Source of the DNA: Desulfobulbaceae bacterium UBA2273
GTDB lineage: Bacteria > Desulfobacterota > Desulfobulbia > Desulfobulbales > Desulfurivibrionaceae
DNA length: 49,315 nucleotides
Reading direction: 5' to 3'
NCBI GenBank assembly: GCA_002347095.1
Contig: DDWZ01000010.1
Location: 1 to 49,315, forward strand
Shown here in pieces: positions 33,503 through 41,991 of the stretch. The position numbers were made by a program, and so were the translations under genes. The notes beneath the pieces are model-generated. The model did not search any database, had not been told where the DNA came from, and saw only the letters and a list, made by a program, of their open reading frames with translations. Positions within the stretch are counted from its first letter, which is position 1. Each line of letters opens with the position of its first letter.

Positions 33503-33681
33503 TTCTTCAACCGTTCTTTGGCCTCGGCGTGACCGCTGGTTCTTCCCTGATTGATATCGTCCTGGCCTTTCCGGATTTTTTCAAGCACGTAGAGATGGTA
33601 CTGAATATCCTCATGGGTGCTGTCGTCGGGAAGCTGCTTCAACAACTCCTCCACCTCTTGTTTCGCCGTTTGCATGGTCAT
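33487..33681 (-). CDS. Antitoxin of the ParE-type module
   Basis: A 64-residue acidic-helical protein (MTMQTAKQEVEELLKQLPDDSTHEDIQYHLYVLEKIRKG) followed by a charged tail, the usual form of a small antitoxin. ATG 33681 has GTGAGGG upstream; ATG 33675 is also possible. The gene precedes and overlaps the toxin gene, so both are made from one message with the antitoxin leading. Confidence 0.82.
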   Translation of the reverse strand: MTMQTAKQEVEELLKQLPDDSTHEDIQYHLYVLEKIRKGQDDINQGRTSGHAEAKERLKKWLGH

Positions 33682-33784
33682 GCCCTCACTTGCTAATGTC
33701 GTCACCGCGTATCGGCCCAATAATACGCTGTCCGCGTGCCGATGTCGAACGGAAAAGAATCTCCATGCGTACCGCTAACCCCTA

Positions 33785-36178
33785 TCACTCCTTGGCCAGC
33801 AGCAAACCAAGCGCCTCCTTAATATCCTGCACCAGATGAAACCGGACATCCTCTTTCACGTTATCCGGAATCTCCACCACATCCTTCTCGTTGAGCGCCG
33901 GCAAAACAATCTCCTTGATCCCGGCCCGCACCGCAGCCAAGACCTTTTCCTTGATCCCACCCACGGGCAGCACATCGCCGCGCAGGGTGATCTCGCCGGT
34001 CATGGCCATGTCCTTGCTCACCGTGCGCCCGGTGAGCAGCGAGGTAAGGGCTGTGACCATGGCCACCCCGGCCGAAGGCCCGTCCTTGGGGATGGCGCCC
34101 TCGGGCACATGGATGTGCAGGTCTATCTTGGCGAAAATCCCTTCGTCAACCCCCAGCTCCTTGGCATGGGAGCGGATGTAGGTCAGCGCGGCGGTGGCCG
34201 ACTCCTTCATCACATCCCCCAGCTTGCCGGTCATGGTGAGATTGCCCTTGCCCTTCATCTTGGCCGCTTCGATGAACAGCAGCTCGCCGCCCACCGGGGT
34301 CCAGGCCAGGCCGGTGGCAAGGCCCGGCCCCCAAGTGCGGGCCTTGGTCTCCGGGAAGAACTGGAGCGGTCCGAGATAGGTGGCGAGATTGGCCTTATCG
34401 ACCAAGGTGGTTCCTGTCTTGCCGGTGACAATCTCCTTGGCAACCCCTCGGCAGATCGCGGCCAGCTTCCGTTCCAGGTTTCTGACCCCGGCCTCCCGGG
34501 TATAGGAGCGGATCACCATCCGGATTGCCTGATCATCCATCTTCAGGTCGTCCTCGCTGATGGCATGGGCCTCCAACTGCTTGGGCAGGAGGTGGCGCTT
34601 GGCAATGTTGAGTTTTTCATCCTGGGTATAGCCGGACAGCTCGATGACCTCCATCCGGTCGCGCAGCGGGCCGGGGATGTTGTCGAGCAGGTTGGCCGTG
34701 GTGATGAACATCACCTTGGAAAGATCAAAGGGTATCTCCATGTAATGGTCGGCAAAGGTGAAGTTCTGCTCGGGATCGAGCACCTCCAGCAGGGCCGAGG
34801 AGGGATCGCCCCTAAAATCCATGCCCAGCTTGTCGATCTCATCGAGCATGAAGAGCGGGTTATTGGCCCCGGCCTTGCGCAGGCTCTGGATGATGCGGCC
34901 CGGCAGGGCGCCGATGTAGGTGCGCCGGTGCCCGCGGATCTCCGCCTCGTCCCGCACGCCGCCTAACGAGATGCGGATGAATTTGCGGCCCATGGAGCGA
35001 GCGATGGATTGGCCGAGCGAGGTCTTGCCCACCCCCGGCGGGCCGACAAAACAGAGGATCGGGCCGTGCATGTCCTGCTTGAGCTTGCGCACCGCGAGAA
35101 ACTCGATGATCCGTTTCTTGATCTCCGCAAGGCCGTAATGGTCTTCGTCCATCACCTGCTGCGCCTTGACGATATCCAGGGAATCGGGGGTGGAGGTCAG
35201 CCAGGGCAGATCAAGGAGCCAGTCGAGATAGGTGCGGGAAACCGTATATTCCGGCGAGGAGGGCGAGATGCGGGCCAGCCGGTCGAGCTCCTTTTCCGCT
35301 GTTTTTTTGGCCTCAGGGGGCAGCTCTGTTTGCGCAAACTTTGCCCGTAGCTCCTTGAGGTCGAGATTCTCCTCATCTTCGCCAAGCTCCTTGCGGATGG
35401 CGTTGAGCTGCTGACGCAGGAAGAAATCCCGCTGCTTCTGGTCCGTATCCTCCTTGATGCTTTTCTGGATATCCTGGCTCATCTCCGCCGTTTCAACGCG
35501 TTTATTGAGTTCGCGGGCGGTGCGGTGCATCAGGGCCTTGCCCGGCTGAATCTCAAGGATTTCCTGCTCCTCGATCGGCGTGAGGTTGAGCTGGGAAATC
35601 ACCAGGTAGGAGATATAGAAAGGATCGGACAGCGATTCGATGGTGGTGACCAGTTCCGTTGGCAGCGAAACCATCTCCGCCAGCTTTTTGAACTGGGTGC
35701 GGAGATTGAGCACCAAGGCCTCGACCTCCTTGTCCTCTTCGACCTCCATGGGGATGACGGCGACCCGGGCGGTCAGATAGGGCTCCTTCTGGACAAACTC
35801 GACAAGCTCCAATTTTTTAACGGCGCTGATCAAGACATGATACCCACCGCCCTCTTTGACCTTGACCAATTTGTGGATATAGCCCAACACCCCTATCCGG
35901 TACAGGTGCTCCGGTTCAACCCGATCCTGTTTTTCCTCGGCAGGCTCCTTGTGGCTGACAATGGCAACCAGCCGGTCTTTTAGAGTCGCCTCGTCTATGA
36001 GTTTCTGTGAGGCCGGATGCAGAATATTCAGCGGAAAGCCCATGCCGGGGAAAAAAACAAAACCGTGCAGGGGCAGAACCGGCAGAATCTCCGGGACCGG
36101 CAACTCGGCGGGATTTCCGTGATGGCCTGTTTTATTTGTGGAATCTTCCGTCTCTTGCTTGCTGTCGTCTTCACGCAT
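33785..36178 (-). CDS. lon: ATP-dependent protease Lon
   Basis: A 797-residue LonA protease. An N-terminal substrate-binding domain (LPVLPLHGFVFFPGM) and a central coiled coil (FFLRQQLNAIRKELGED) lead to the AAA domain with GPPGVGKTSLG and FMLDEIDKLG. The protease domain has the catalytic Ser in KDGPSAGVAM near residue 700 and the Lys in GGIKEKVLAA. ATG 36178 is favoured because AGGGTG lies 6 bases upstream; a GTG 9 bp earlier is in frame. Lon degrades type II antitoxins, and one such module lies just downstream. Confidence 0.97.
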   Translation of the reverse strand: MREDDSKQETEDSTNKTGHHGNPAELPVPEILPVLPLHGFVFFPGMGFPLNILHPASQKLIDEATLKDRLVAIVSHKEPAEEKQDRVEPEHLYRIGVLGYIHKLVKVKEGGGYHVLISAVKKLELVEFVQKEPYLTARVAVIPMEVEEDKEVEALVLNLRTQFKKLAEMVSLPTELVTTIESLSDPFYISYLVISQLNLTPIEEQEILEIQPGKALMHRTARELNKRVETAEMSQDIQKSIKEDTDQKQRDFFLRQQLNAIRKELGEDEENLDLKELRAKFAQTELPPEAKKTAEKELDRLARISPSSPEYTVSRTYLDWLLDLPWLTSTPDSLDIVKAQQVMDEDHYGLAEIKKRIIEFLAVRKLKQDMHGPILCFVGPPGVGKTSLGQSIARSMGRKFIRISLGGVRDEAEIRGHRRTYIGALPGRIIQSLRKAGANNPLFMLDEIDKLGMDFRGDPSSALLEVLDPEQNFTFADHYMEIPFDLSKVMFITTANLLDNIPGPLRDRMEVIELSGYTQDEKLNIAKRHLLPKQLEAHAISEDDLKMDDQAIRMVIRSYTREAGVRNLERKLAAICRGVAKEIVTGKTGTTLVDKANLATYLGPLQFFPETKARTWGPGLATGLAWTPVGGELLFIEAAKMKGKGNLTMTGKLGDVMKESATAALTYIRSHAKELGVDEGIFAKIDLHIHVPEGAIPKDGPSAGVAMVTALTSLLTGRTVSKDMAMTGEITLRGDVLPVGGIKEKVLAAVRAGIKEIVLPALNEKDVVEIPDNVKEDVRFHLVQDIKEALGLLLAKE

Positions 36179-36234
36179 AATTTTCACCCTGCTGCGTTAT
36201 TTGTCCGGGGAAAAAAATCCGGCACATGTTTCCC

Positions 36235-36654
36235 TTAGCCAACGGTGATCTTGATCTTTCCCGTATTACGCCGCAACGGAAGGGTAATCAGCAGAAAGCC
36301 GTTTCTGCTTTCCGAAACCGCCTTGGCAACATCAACCGTTTTGGGCAAGGAGATGGAACGCTCGAAGAAACCGCGCTCAATCTCCAGTTGGTGAATGCGC
36401 GAGACCAGGTCGTGCGGTTCATACCCCCGCTCTCCGGAAACCGTGAGCTGGGTGCCATCGGCAACCACGGAGAGCGTCCGTGGATCCATGCCGGAGATAT
36501 CCATGTGCACGATGAGCGCCGAAGCGGTTTCATACACATCGGCGGCGGGAAACCAGTTTCCGCCCTGGCCCACGGAAAACATCCGTTGCCGGAGAAGGTT
36601 TCGCGGTATTGCGGCGGACTGGCTTGGGACGGTTTTCTTTTTGGAGTGATCCAT
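36235..36654 (-). CDS. Hsp20/alpha-crystallin family small heat-shock protein
   Basis: A 139-residue chaperone that holds unfolding proteins. FPAADVYETASALIVHMDISGMDPRTLSV is the start of the alpha-crystallin domain, with SGER and FERSISLPKTVDVAKAVSESRNGFLLITLPL at its end. ATG 36654 (MDHSKKKT) has AGGA 9 bases upstream; the frame is open to 36768 over REP-like DNA. It lies upstream of lon on the same strand, a proteostasis pair. Confidence 0.92.
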   Translation of the reverse strand: MDHSKKKTVPSQSAAIPRNLLRQRMFSVGQGGNWFPAADVYETASALIVHMDISGMDPRTLSVVADGTQLTVSGERGYEPHDLVSRIHQLEIERGFFERSISLPKTVDVAKAVSESRNGFLLITLPLRRNTGKIKITVG

Positions 36655-36694
36655 GGCGTTTATTCCTACCCGCGCTTTCGCGGCAAGCAACCCG

Positions 36695-36738
36695 GCTAAC
36701 AGGGTGTTGAAAAACTCGTTTTTCGATGCCCTGCTAGC
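36695..36738. repeat. Hairpin repeat upstream of hsp20, copy 1
   Basis: GCTAACAGGGTGTTGAAAAAC pairs imperfectly with GTTTTTCGATGCCCTGCTAGC. Related to the hairpin at 36815-36857 (shared ACAGG-TGTTGAAAAA core). Confidence 0.6.
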
Positions 36739-36814
36739 GATCCAGGGATGGGTCGCCAATTTCGACAAGTTCTAACTCGTTGAAATTGTGAGATCGGACA
36801 GAATTCACTTCTAA

Positions 36815-36857
36815 CAGGATGTTGAAAAAAGCCAGGACGGCTTTTTCCAACATCCTG
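36815..36857. repeat. Hairpin repeat upstream of hsp20, copy 2
   Basis: CAGGATGTTGAAAAAAGCC (36815-36833) and GGCTTTTTCCAACATCCTG (36839-36857) are 19-bp arms with one mismatch and a 5-base loop. It directly follows the stop of the small zinc-finger gene and could terminate it. Confidence 0.75.
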
Positions 36858-37040
36858 CTAGAGATTTTCAACAAACCCGGTCCCCTTGCACAAGGGGCAG
36901 GTCACTTGCGGCACGCACTGGCAATCATTCCACTCATCGCCGGTTTTGGTCCCCCGCCACTCGCTGCCGCATTCGCAGGTTCCCTGAATCACCTTCTCGC
37001 CGTTGCATTCCGGGCACACCTTTTTATCCGTATTGCTCAT
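36858..37040 (-). CDS. Small DnaJ-type zinc-finger protein
   Basis: A 60-residue protein with paired zinc-binding motifs: CPECNGEKVI and CPLCKGTGFV (CxxCxG as in DnaJ), plus CECG and CQC between them. It begins MSNTDKKVC with GGGAGGTG upstream; an ATG one codon earlier is possible. There is no J domain. It may act as a redox or folding factor, but I cannot name a function. Neighbours are hsp20/lon and the Fur-FeoA gene. Confidence 0.75.
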   Translation of the reverse strand: MSNTDKKVCPECNGEKVIQGTCECGSEWRGTKTGDEWNDCQCVPQVTCPLCKGTGFVENL

Positions 37041-37172
37041 CATACACCTCCCTGTTGTCAAATGAGAGACTGTTGGCCAGGCTCACCGGCCCATACTTCT
37101 TCACACTGTATAAAAAGTATGGGTCAGGTTCGGTTGGATGTCAAGGGATGGGGAAAACCGGCCGGGCAATCC

Positions 37173-37937
37173 TTATGATTCCTCTCCGTGACGGCAAACA
37201 TGACTCACCATGATCTTTTGGGCCAGACCGGCATTGATTGCCAGACGCGCCCCTTTGTTTGCAACAATGAGGGGCCCGGAGGAATGGTTGCTGACAATCT
37301 CAAGACATGCTCCCACCGCCAGCCCCATATCACCGAGCCGGGCCTGCACTTCCCTGCCGCCCAAGATCGTCACGATCCGCACCCGCTCGCCATTGGCGGC
37401 ATACTGCAGGGAGAGGGCGGGTTCCCGTTGCGCCATGCAGGAGGCGCAAAGCCCGTAGATCTCCATCTTGTGCTGGAGCGGATGGAACTGGAACTGACGG
37501 GCGATTTCGTGTTGGAGCCTTTCCAGGTTCTGGTTGGCAAACTCCTGAATCTTACCGCAGCGGGTGCAGATAAAATGGTCGTGGTGCATGCCGAGGTGGT
37601 GGTGTTCGTAAACCGGTTCCTGGGTTTCAAACACCTGTTTCTGGGCAAAGCCGAACTGGCAGAACATCTCCATGGTTTCTTTGAGAAACTCCCGGTCCAG
37701 CAGCTCCGGCCTTTTTTCCCTGATGATCCCTTCCAGCCCGCTCAGGGTCAGATGCTCTTCCACGGAAAGAAAGATATCCAGCACCTTGAGCCGCTCTTCG
37801 ATGCGGGAGGCGTTGAAGGATTGCAGCACCTCCTGAAACTGTTCCCGCTCCTGCTGGTGCTGGGTCTGGGGGTCAAGTCCTTCCGGACCAACGTCTTTGG
37901 CCCTCTTGCCTTTTACCGACCGAAAAAAATCAAACAT
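37173..37937 (-). CDS. Fur-family regulator fused to a C-terminal FeoA domain
   Basis: A 254-residue protein. The first half is Fur: a winged helix (FNASRIEERLKVLDIFLSVEEHLTLSGLEGII), then EHHHLGMHHDHFICTRCGKIQEF and IYGLCASC with the zinc-site CxxC pairs. Residues about 178-250 are a FeoA SH3-like domain (LSLQYAANGERVRIVTILGGREVQARLGDMGLAVGACLEIV...LIVANKGARLAI). FeoA domains are also found on DtxR/MntR regulators, less usually on Fur. AGGTG precedes ATG 37937. It could sense iron and regulate ferrous-iron uptake; no feoB is in view. Confidence 0.9.
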   Translation of the reverse strand: MFDFFRSVKGKRAKDVGPEGLDPQTQHQQEREQFQEVLQSFNASRIEERLKVLDIFLSVEEHLTLSGLEGIIREKRPELLDREFLKETMEMFCQFGFAQKQVFETQEPVYEHHHLGMHHDHFICTRCGKIQEFANQNLERLQHEIARQFQFHPLQHKMEIYGLCASCMAQREPALSLQYAANGERVRIVTILGGREVQARLGDMGLAVGACLEIVSNHSSGPLIVANKGARLAINAGLAQKIMVSHVCRHGEES

Positions 37938-37962
37938 TGTCACCTGCTCCTTGCGCCGAACA

Positions 37963-38691
37963 TCAATCCACCTGCACCCACGCGCCATTCAGCAACAGGA
38001 AATGGGGCCGGAACCGGGCCTTGTAGGCCATGGCCGCAACCTCCTCTATCCAATAGCCGAGATAAAGATATTCACAATGCTCGCGCCTGGCAAGCTCGTT
38101 CAGATACAGAATATTAAAGGTTCCCAGGCTTCTTTTCTCAAAAGCCGGGTCAAAATAAAAATACACCGCGCTCAGGCTGCGCTCCGCCAGATCGACAATG
38201 GAGCCCCCCACCAGCTCTCCGGACAGCCGGAAGGATATATCCATGCTCGGAACCAGGGAGTTGACGAAAAAGCCGCTGTAATAATCCAGCGCGGTGCTTG
38301 CCCGTCCGGGATACCGGCTGTTTAAAAAGCGGTCCAGCAATTGCAGCTTTTCCGGCGTCACCTCCAGCGGCCCAAGGCTGATCTTAAGATCCTGGTTCCG
38401 TTGCCAAACGCGGTGCATGTTGCGGGAGGGACGAAAGAAGGCCGTTTCAAGCCGGATGGGCACACAGGCCGTACAATCCGGACAGCGCATGGCATAGATG
38501 GTGTTGCCGTTGCGCCGGTATCCGGCGGCAAGAAATTCATCCAGCACGGCCGGGGGCAAAAAGCTGAAACCCGCCTGGTGGTAGACTGCGGTGCGGTCAA
38601 GGGTGTACGGGCACTCCGCCGGGGTGTCCACAAAATATGGGGAGAGCTTGGCGATGAACCGGCTGGTATCACTTACATCCACGGAGGTCAT
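37963..38691 (-). CDS. bpt: Aspartate/glutamate leucyltransferase (bacterial Bpt, arginyltransferase family)
   Basis: A 242-residue aminoacyl-tRNA-protein transferase that adds Leu to N-terminal Asp or Glu, marking proteins for ClpAP. Motifs: CPYTLDRTAVYHQAGFSFLPPAVLDEFLAAGYRRNGNTIYAMRCPDCTACVPIR and AVYFYFDPAFEKRSLGTFNILYLNELARREHCEYLYLGYWIE. Four N-terminal-half Cys are kept. 25 bp upstream of the Fur-FeoA gene. Confidence 0.95.
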   Translation of the reverse strand: MTSVDVSDTSRFIAKLSPYFVDTPAECPYTLDRTAVYHQAGFSFLPPAVLDEFLAAGYRRNGNTIYAMRCPDCTACVPIRLETAFFRPSRNMHRVWQRNQDLKISLGPLEVTPEKLQLLDRFLNSRYPGRASTALDYYSGFFVNSLVPSMDISFRLSGELVGGSIVDLAERSLSAVYFYFDPAFEKRSLGTFNILYLNELARREHCEYLYLGYWIEEVAAMAYKARFRPHFLLLNGAWVQVD

Positions 38692-38755
38692 GTCTCACGC
38701 TGGCAGGTCGCTTCGTATTGTTGGACTCGTAACAACTTAGAACTTGGTGCAAACA

Positions 38756-38838
38756 GGTGCTTCGACAGGCTCAGCACGAACGGAATATCAAGACAATACA
38801 TTAATAACATCCGTTCGTGCTGAGCCTGTCGAAGCACC
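38756..38838. repeat. REP-like inverted repeat, family 2, copy 3 (perfect arms)
   Basis: GGTGCTTCGACAGGCTCAGC... (38756-38784) is perfectly inverted at 38810-38838, 29-bp arms with a 25-base loop. It lies between the bpt and namZ-like genes. Confidence 0.88.
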
Positions 38839-38856
38839 GTTGTTATAAAGCAATAC

Positions 38857-40023
38857 TTATCGGTAAAGAAAATATCTTCGCCGCATCTCGCTGAACCCGC
38901 CAATCCCAGGTTGCCAAGCCGACTCAAGCTCCTGGATATCCGCGCCTGCCACCAGTTGATGCCGGAGCGCACTATCGCCCAAGATCAGATCAAGGGGGGC
39001 CCGCTCGAATTCGTACTCATAGGGCGGCGCTTTCAGGGCAAACTGCTCCGGATAGCAGCGCATAAAGGCCTGCAACAGGGCCAGCGAGGTGCGATAGGGC
39101 AAAAAGGTCTGCGGGTCCGTGACATGGAGCTGAAAACCCTTGCAGGGCTGGCCGGCCCATTTGTTGGCCGTGGGCTCAAAGGCCAGGGGCCGCAAAAAAC
39201 AACCAGGCAGAGGCACTTGCATGCTGTCCAGAACCGTGTGCCAATCAAGAAACGGCGCGCCGAACAGCTCAAAGGGCAAGGAGGTGCCCCTGCCTTCGGA
39301 GATGTTGGTGCCCTCAAAGATCACCTGCCCCGGATAGACCAGGGCCGTGGTGGGGTTCGGCATGTTGGGCGAGGGGAACACCCACGGCAACCCGGTGTCG
39401 CTAAAGAGCATCCGCCGCTGCCAGCCGTCCATGGCCACAACCTCAAGATCCGCCCCGATTCCGTACTCGCCATTAAGCAAGCGGGCCAACTCGCCAAAGG
39501 TGAGGCCGTGGCGCATGGGCAGCGGATACAGCCCGACAAAGGAGCGGCAATCATCCTGCAACAGATTGCCCTCAACCGCCTCCCCGCCCACGGGGTTGGG
39601 CCGGTCCAGCACCACCACCTTCTTGCCATGGCGGGCAGCCTCTTCCATGCAATAGGCCAGGGTGTAGAGAAAGGTGTAGACCCTGGTGCCCACATCGACG
39701 ATATCCACGAGCAGCACGTCAAAATGCTCGTACATGGCGGCAGTGGGCCGCCGCACCTCGCCGTAGAGGCTGAACACCGGCAGACCGCTGACCGGATCGG
39801 TCATATGATCCGACTCGATCATATTGTCCTGCTTTTCCGCGAAAAAACCGTGCTGGGGGGTGAACAGGCAGGTGAGCTGGCCCGGGAAGGCGGCCATGAT
39901 CAGATCCCGGCTGTGGCGAAGGTTCCGGCCGGTGGAGGCCTGGTTGCAAAGCAGGGCCAGCCGTTTGCCGGCAAGAGAGGCAGGGGGGGACGCTACAAGA
40001 TGCTCAATTCCAAGGGTAACCAT
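38857..40023 (-). CDS. NamZ-like exo-beta-N-acetylmuramidase (DUF1343, GH171)
   Basis: A 388-residue protein of the DUF1343 family. Signature pieces: LALLCNQASTGRNLRHSRDLI, LFTPQHGFFAEKQD, VDIVDVGTRVYTFLYTLAYCMEEAARHGKKVVVLDRPNPVGG and FPSPNMPNPTTALVYPGQVIFEGTNISEGRGTS. Characterised members remove MurNAc from peptidoglycan ends. No signal peptide is seen, unlike secreted Gram-positive NamZ, suggesting cytosolic recycling or turnover. AGGAGAACC precedes the ATG. Confidence 0.9.
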   Translation of the reverse strand: MVTLGIEHLVASPPASLAGKRLALLCNQASTGRNLRHSRDLIMAAFPGQLTCLFTPQHGFFAEKQDNMIESDHMTDPVSGLPVFSLYGEVRRPTAAMYEHFDVLLVDIVDVGTRVYTFLYTLAYCMEEAARHGKKVVVLDRPNPVGGEAVEGNLLQDDCRSFVGLYPLPMRHGLTFGELARLLNGEYGIGADLEVVAMDGWQRRMLFSDTGLPWVFPSPNMPNPTTALVYPGQVIFEGTNISEGRGTSLPFELFGAPFLDWHTVLDSMQVPLPGCFLRPLAFEPTANKWAGQPCKGFQLHVTDPQTFLPYRTSLALLQAFMRCYPEQFALKAPPYEYEFERAPLDLILGDSALRHQLVAGADIQELESAWQPGIGGFSEMRRRYFLYR

Positions 40024-40094
40024 GGTTCTCCTGTTTCAGAGGATGGAGGAATGACCAACATTTTTTTCTTTGCACTTTGCCCACGGCTGATTAG

Positions 40095-40123
40095 TTTAGC
40101 CATGTGGGTCAATGGAATATAAT
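40095..40123 (+). promoter_or_regulatory. Candidate sigma-70 promoter upstream of the cooC-like gene
   Basis: A perfect TATAAT (40118-40123) with TTTAGC (40095-40100) 17 bases earlier. The weak -35 lowers certainty; the start codon is 70 bp further on. Confidence 0.4.
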
Positions 40124-40192
40124 CGAACCTGGAGCCTTCTTGCATCAAAAAGGAGACAGGCGCACGAATGATCTGAAATTGAGAGGATTACG

Positions 40193-40957
40193 ATGAAGAT
40201 TGCAATCAGCGGCAAGGGCGGCGTGGGCAAGACCACGATCATGGCCATGCTGGCAAAATATCTCCAGAAACACGGCAGGGAGGTGCTGGTCATCGACGCG
40301 GACCCCAGCCCGCACATGGCCCAGAGCCTCGGCCTGGCCGAGGACGAAAAAATCACCCCCATCGCCGAGATGAAGGATCTGCTGGTGGAACGCTCCGGCA
40401 AGGTGGACGGCTCGCCCTTCTACAACATCAACCCGCAGGTGGACGACCTGCTGGCCCGCTTCATCGTGGAGAAGGACGGGATCAAGCTCATGGTGCTGGG
40501 CGCCATCCAGACCGCCAAGGGCGGCTGCGCCTGCCCGGAGAGCAACGTGCTCAAACGGATGCTCACCAAGCTGCTGCTCTCCCCCTCCCAGGTGGTTCTG
40601 CTCGACATGGAGGCAGGGGTGGAACACTTGGGCCGCGGCACCATCGCCGGGGTGGATCACCTGCTGATCGTGGTGATTCCTTCAAAATCCGGGGTGCGCA
40701 CCGCGCTGAAGATCAAGAAACTCGCCGAGGAATCGGGCATCCCCCGCATCTCCTATGTGGGCAATCTGGTAACGGATGACGATGACCGGGCTTTTCTGGC
40801 CGAGGCCTTAGGCGAGCCGCCCCTGGCCTGCTTCCCCGACTCCGCCGCGATCCGGAAAATCGAACGGGCGGGGTTGGCGATTACCGGCGCGCTGGGAGAG
40901 GTGGAAGAGGCGGCAGGGCAACTCATCAACAGTGTCCTTGGCCAGGCGCAACAATGA
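40193..40957 (+). CDS. CooC-like MinD-family ATPase (nickel/CODH maturation type)
   Basis: A 254-residue P-loop protein. ISGKGGVGKTT at residues 5-15 is a deviant Walker A with signature Lys; VLVIDADPSPHMAQSLG follows. GGCACPESNVL near residue 105 is a CxC motif as in CooC1, where it holds a metal between two subunits. CooC helps load nickel into carbon monoxide dehydrogenase. No CODH gene is in the window. GAGAGGA precedes the ATG. It overlaps the methyltransferase gene by 4 bp (ATGA). Confidence 0.9.
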   Translation: MKIAISGKGGVGKTTIMAMLAKYLQKHGREVLVIDADPSPHMAQSLGLAEDEKITPIAEMKDLLVERSGKVDGSPFYNINPQVDDLLARFIVEKDGIKLMVLGAIQTAKGGCACPESNVLKRMLTKLLLSPSQVVLLDMEAGVEHLGRGTIAGVDHLLIVVIPSKSGVRTALKIKKLAEESGIPRISYVGNLVTDDDDRAFLAEALGEPPLACFPDSAAIRKIERAGLAITGALGEVEEAAGQLINSVLGQAQQ

Positions 40958-41661
40958 GCATGGCTGCGGTCAAAACCGTTTTCGACGAGGGAGCCCATAC
41001 CTACGACCGAGCCCGCCGCCAACTTGTCCCCTGCTTCGATGATTTTTACACCACGGCGCTAGCGCTGATCCCGCACCAGCCCCAGGCCACCTTCCGGGTC
41101 TTGGACCTGGGCGCAGGGACGGGAATGCTCTCGTCCCTTATCGCCAAGAAGTTTCCCCAAGCCAAAATCACCCTGCTGGACATCTCCCAAGAGATGCTGG
41201 GCAAGGCCAGGGAGCGGTTTGCCGGGATGGAGGAGCGTCTGGAATTTTTCGCTGGGGATTATGCAAACGGCTTTGCGGGACAATTCGAGGTGGTGATCTC
41301 GGCCCTCTCCATCCATCATCTCCCGGATACAGACAAGATCGCGCTGTTCAAGAACATCCATGAGGCCTTGCCCGATGGGGGCATATTCATCAACGCCGAT
41401 CAGATCCTCGGCCCAACGCCGGACATCGAACAGGTGTACCAGGAAACCTGGCTCCGGCAGGCGCGGGATCTCGGGGTCTCCGAGGCCGACCTCAATGCGG
41501 CATTGGAACGGATGCAGGCGGACAAAATGGCCCCCCTAAGCTCTCAGTTGGAATGGTTGCAGCAGGCAGGGTTCAGTTCGGTGCACTGCTGGTACCAAAA
41601 CCACCGCTTCGCTGTTTTTTCCGGGCAAAAGGGTAAGGGCTGCACAAATCTGCCCACATAA
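40954..41661 (+). CDS. Class I SAM-dependent methyltransferase
   Basis: A 235-residue protein. RVLDLGAGTGMLSSLIAKKFPQAKITLLDIS is motif I with the following acidic strand; EVVISALSIHHLPD is the post-I/IV segment typical of small-molecule methyltransferases. It is translationally coupled to the CooC-like gene by ATGA overlap. The substrate is unknown; the pairing is unusual enough to suggest a shared pathway. Confidence 0.88.
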   Translation: MSMAAVKTVFDEGAHTYDRARRQLVPCFDDFYTTALALIPHQPQATFRVLDLGAGTGMLSSLIAKKFPQAKITLLDISQEMLGKARERFAGMEERLEFFAGDYANGFAGQFEVVISALSIHHLPDTDKIALFKNIHEALPDGGIFINADQILGPTPDIEQVYQETWLRQARDLGVSEADLNAALERMQADKMAPLSSQLEWLQQAGFSSVHCWYQNHRFAVFSGQKGKGCTNLPT

Positions 41662-41709
41662 TTCCTCAGCCGAAGCAGAGCCCGCAATCCGGGCAGGTCA
41701 CATGGAGAA

Positions 41710-41991
41710 TCAGGCGGCTTCCAGTTCAAGATGAACCCGGCGGCCAAGGGCCGTGGCGAGGTTGACCAGGGCGTCGAGAGAGAACCGCGAAACACGGCCC
41801 CGCAGAAGGTCGTTCATCCGAGGCTGGGTCACGCCGCAACGGGTCGCGGCCTCGGCCTGCTTCCAACCGTTCTCCTTGATAATCCCTGCGATCTGCCGCA
41901 TCAACTCCGCCCTGGTCCGCAGATTGGCCGCCTGTTCCGGCGTGTCGGCAATGGCGTCCCAGACACTGTTATAGCTTTCCATCTTGGTCAT
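41710..41991 (-). CDS. HigA-type helix-turn-helix antitoxin
   Basis: A 93-residue protein with an XRE-type helix-turn-helix: AGIIKENGWKQAEAATRCGVTQPRMNDLLRGRVSRFSLDALVNLATALG. It would neutralise the toxin encoded just upstream and repress the shared promoter. It overlaps the toxin gene by 4 bp (ATGA), with the toxin first, the usual HigBA order. Confidence 0.9.
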   Translation of the reverse strand: MTKMESYNSVWDAIADTPEQAANLRTRAELMRQIAGIIKENGWKQAEAATRCGVTQPRMNDLLRGRVSRFSLDALVNLATALGRRVHLELEAA

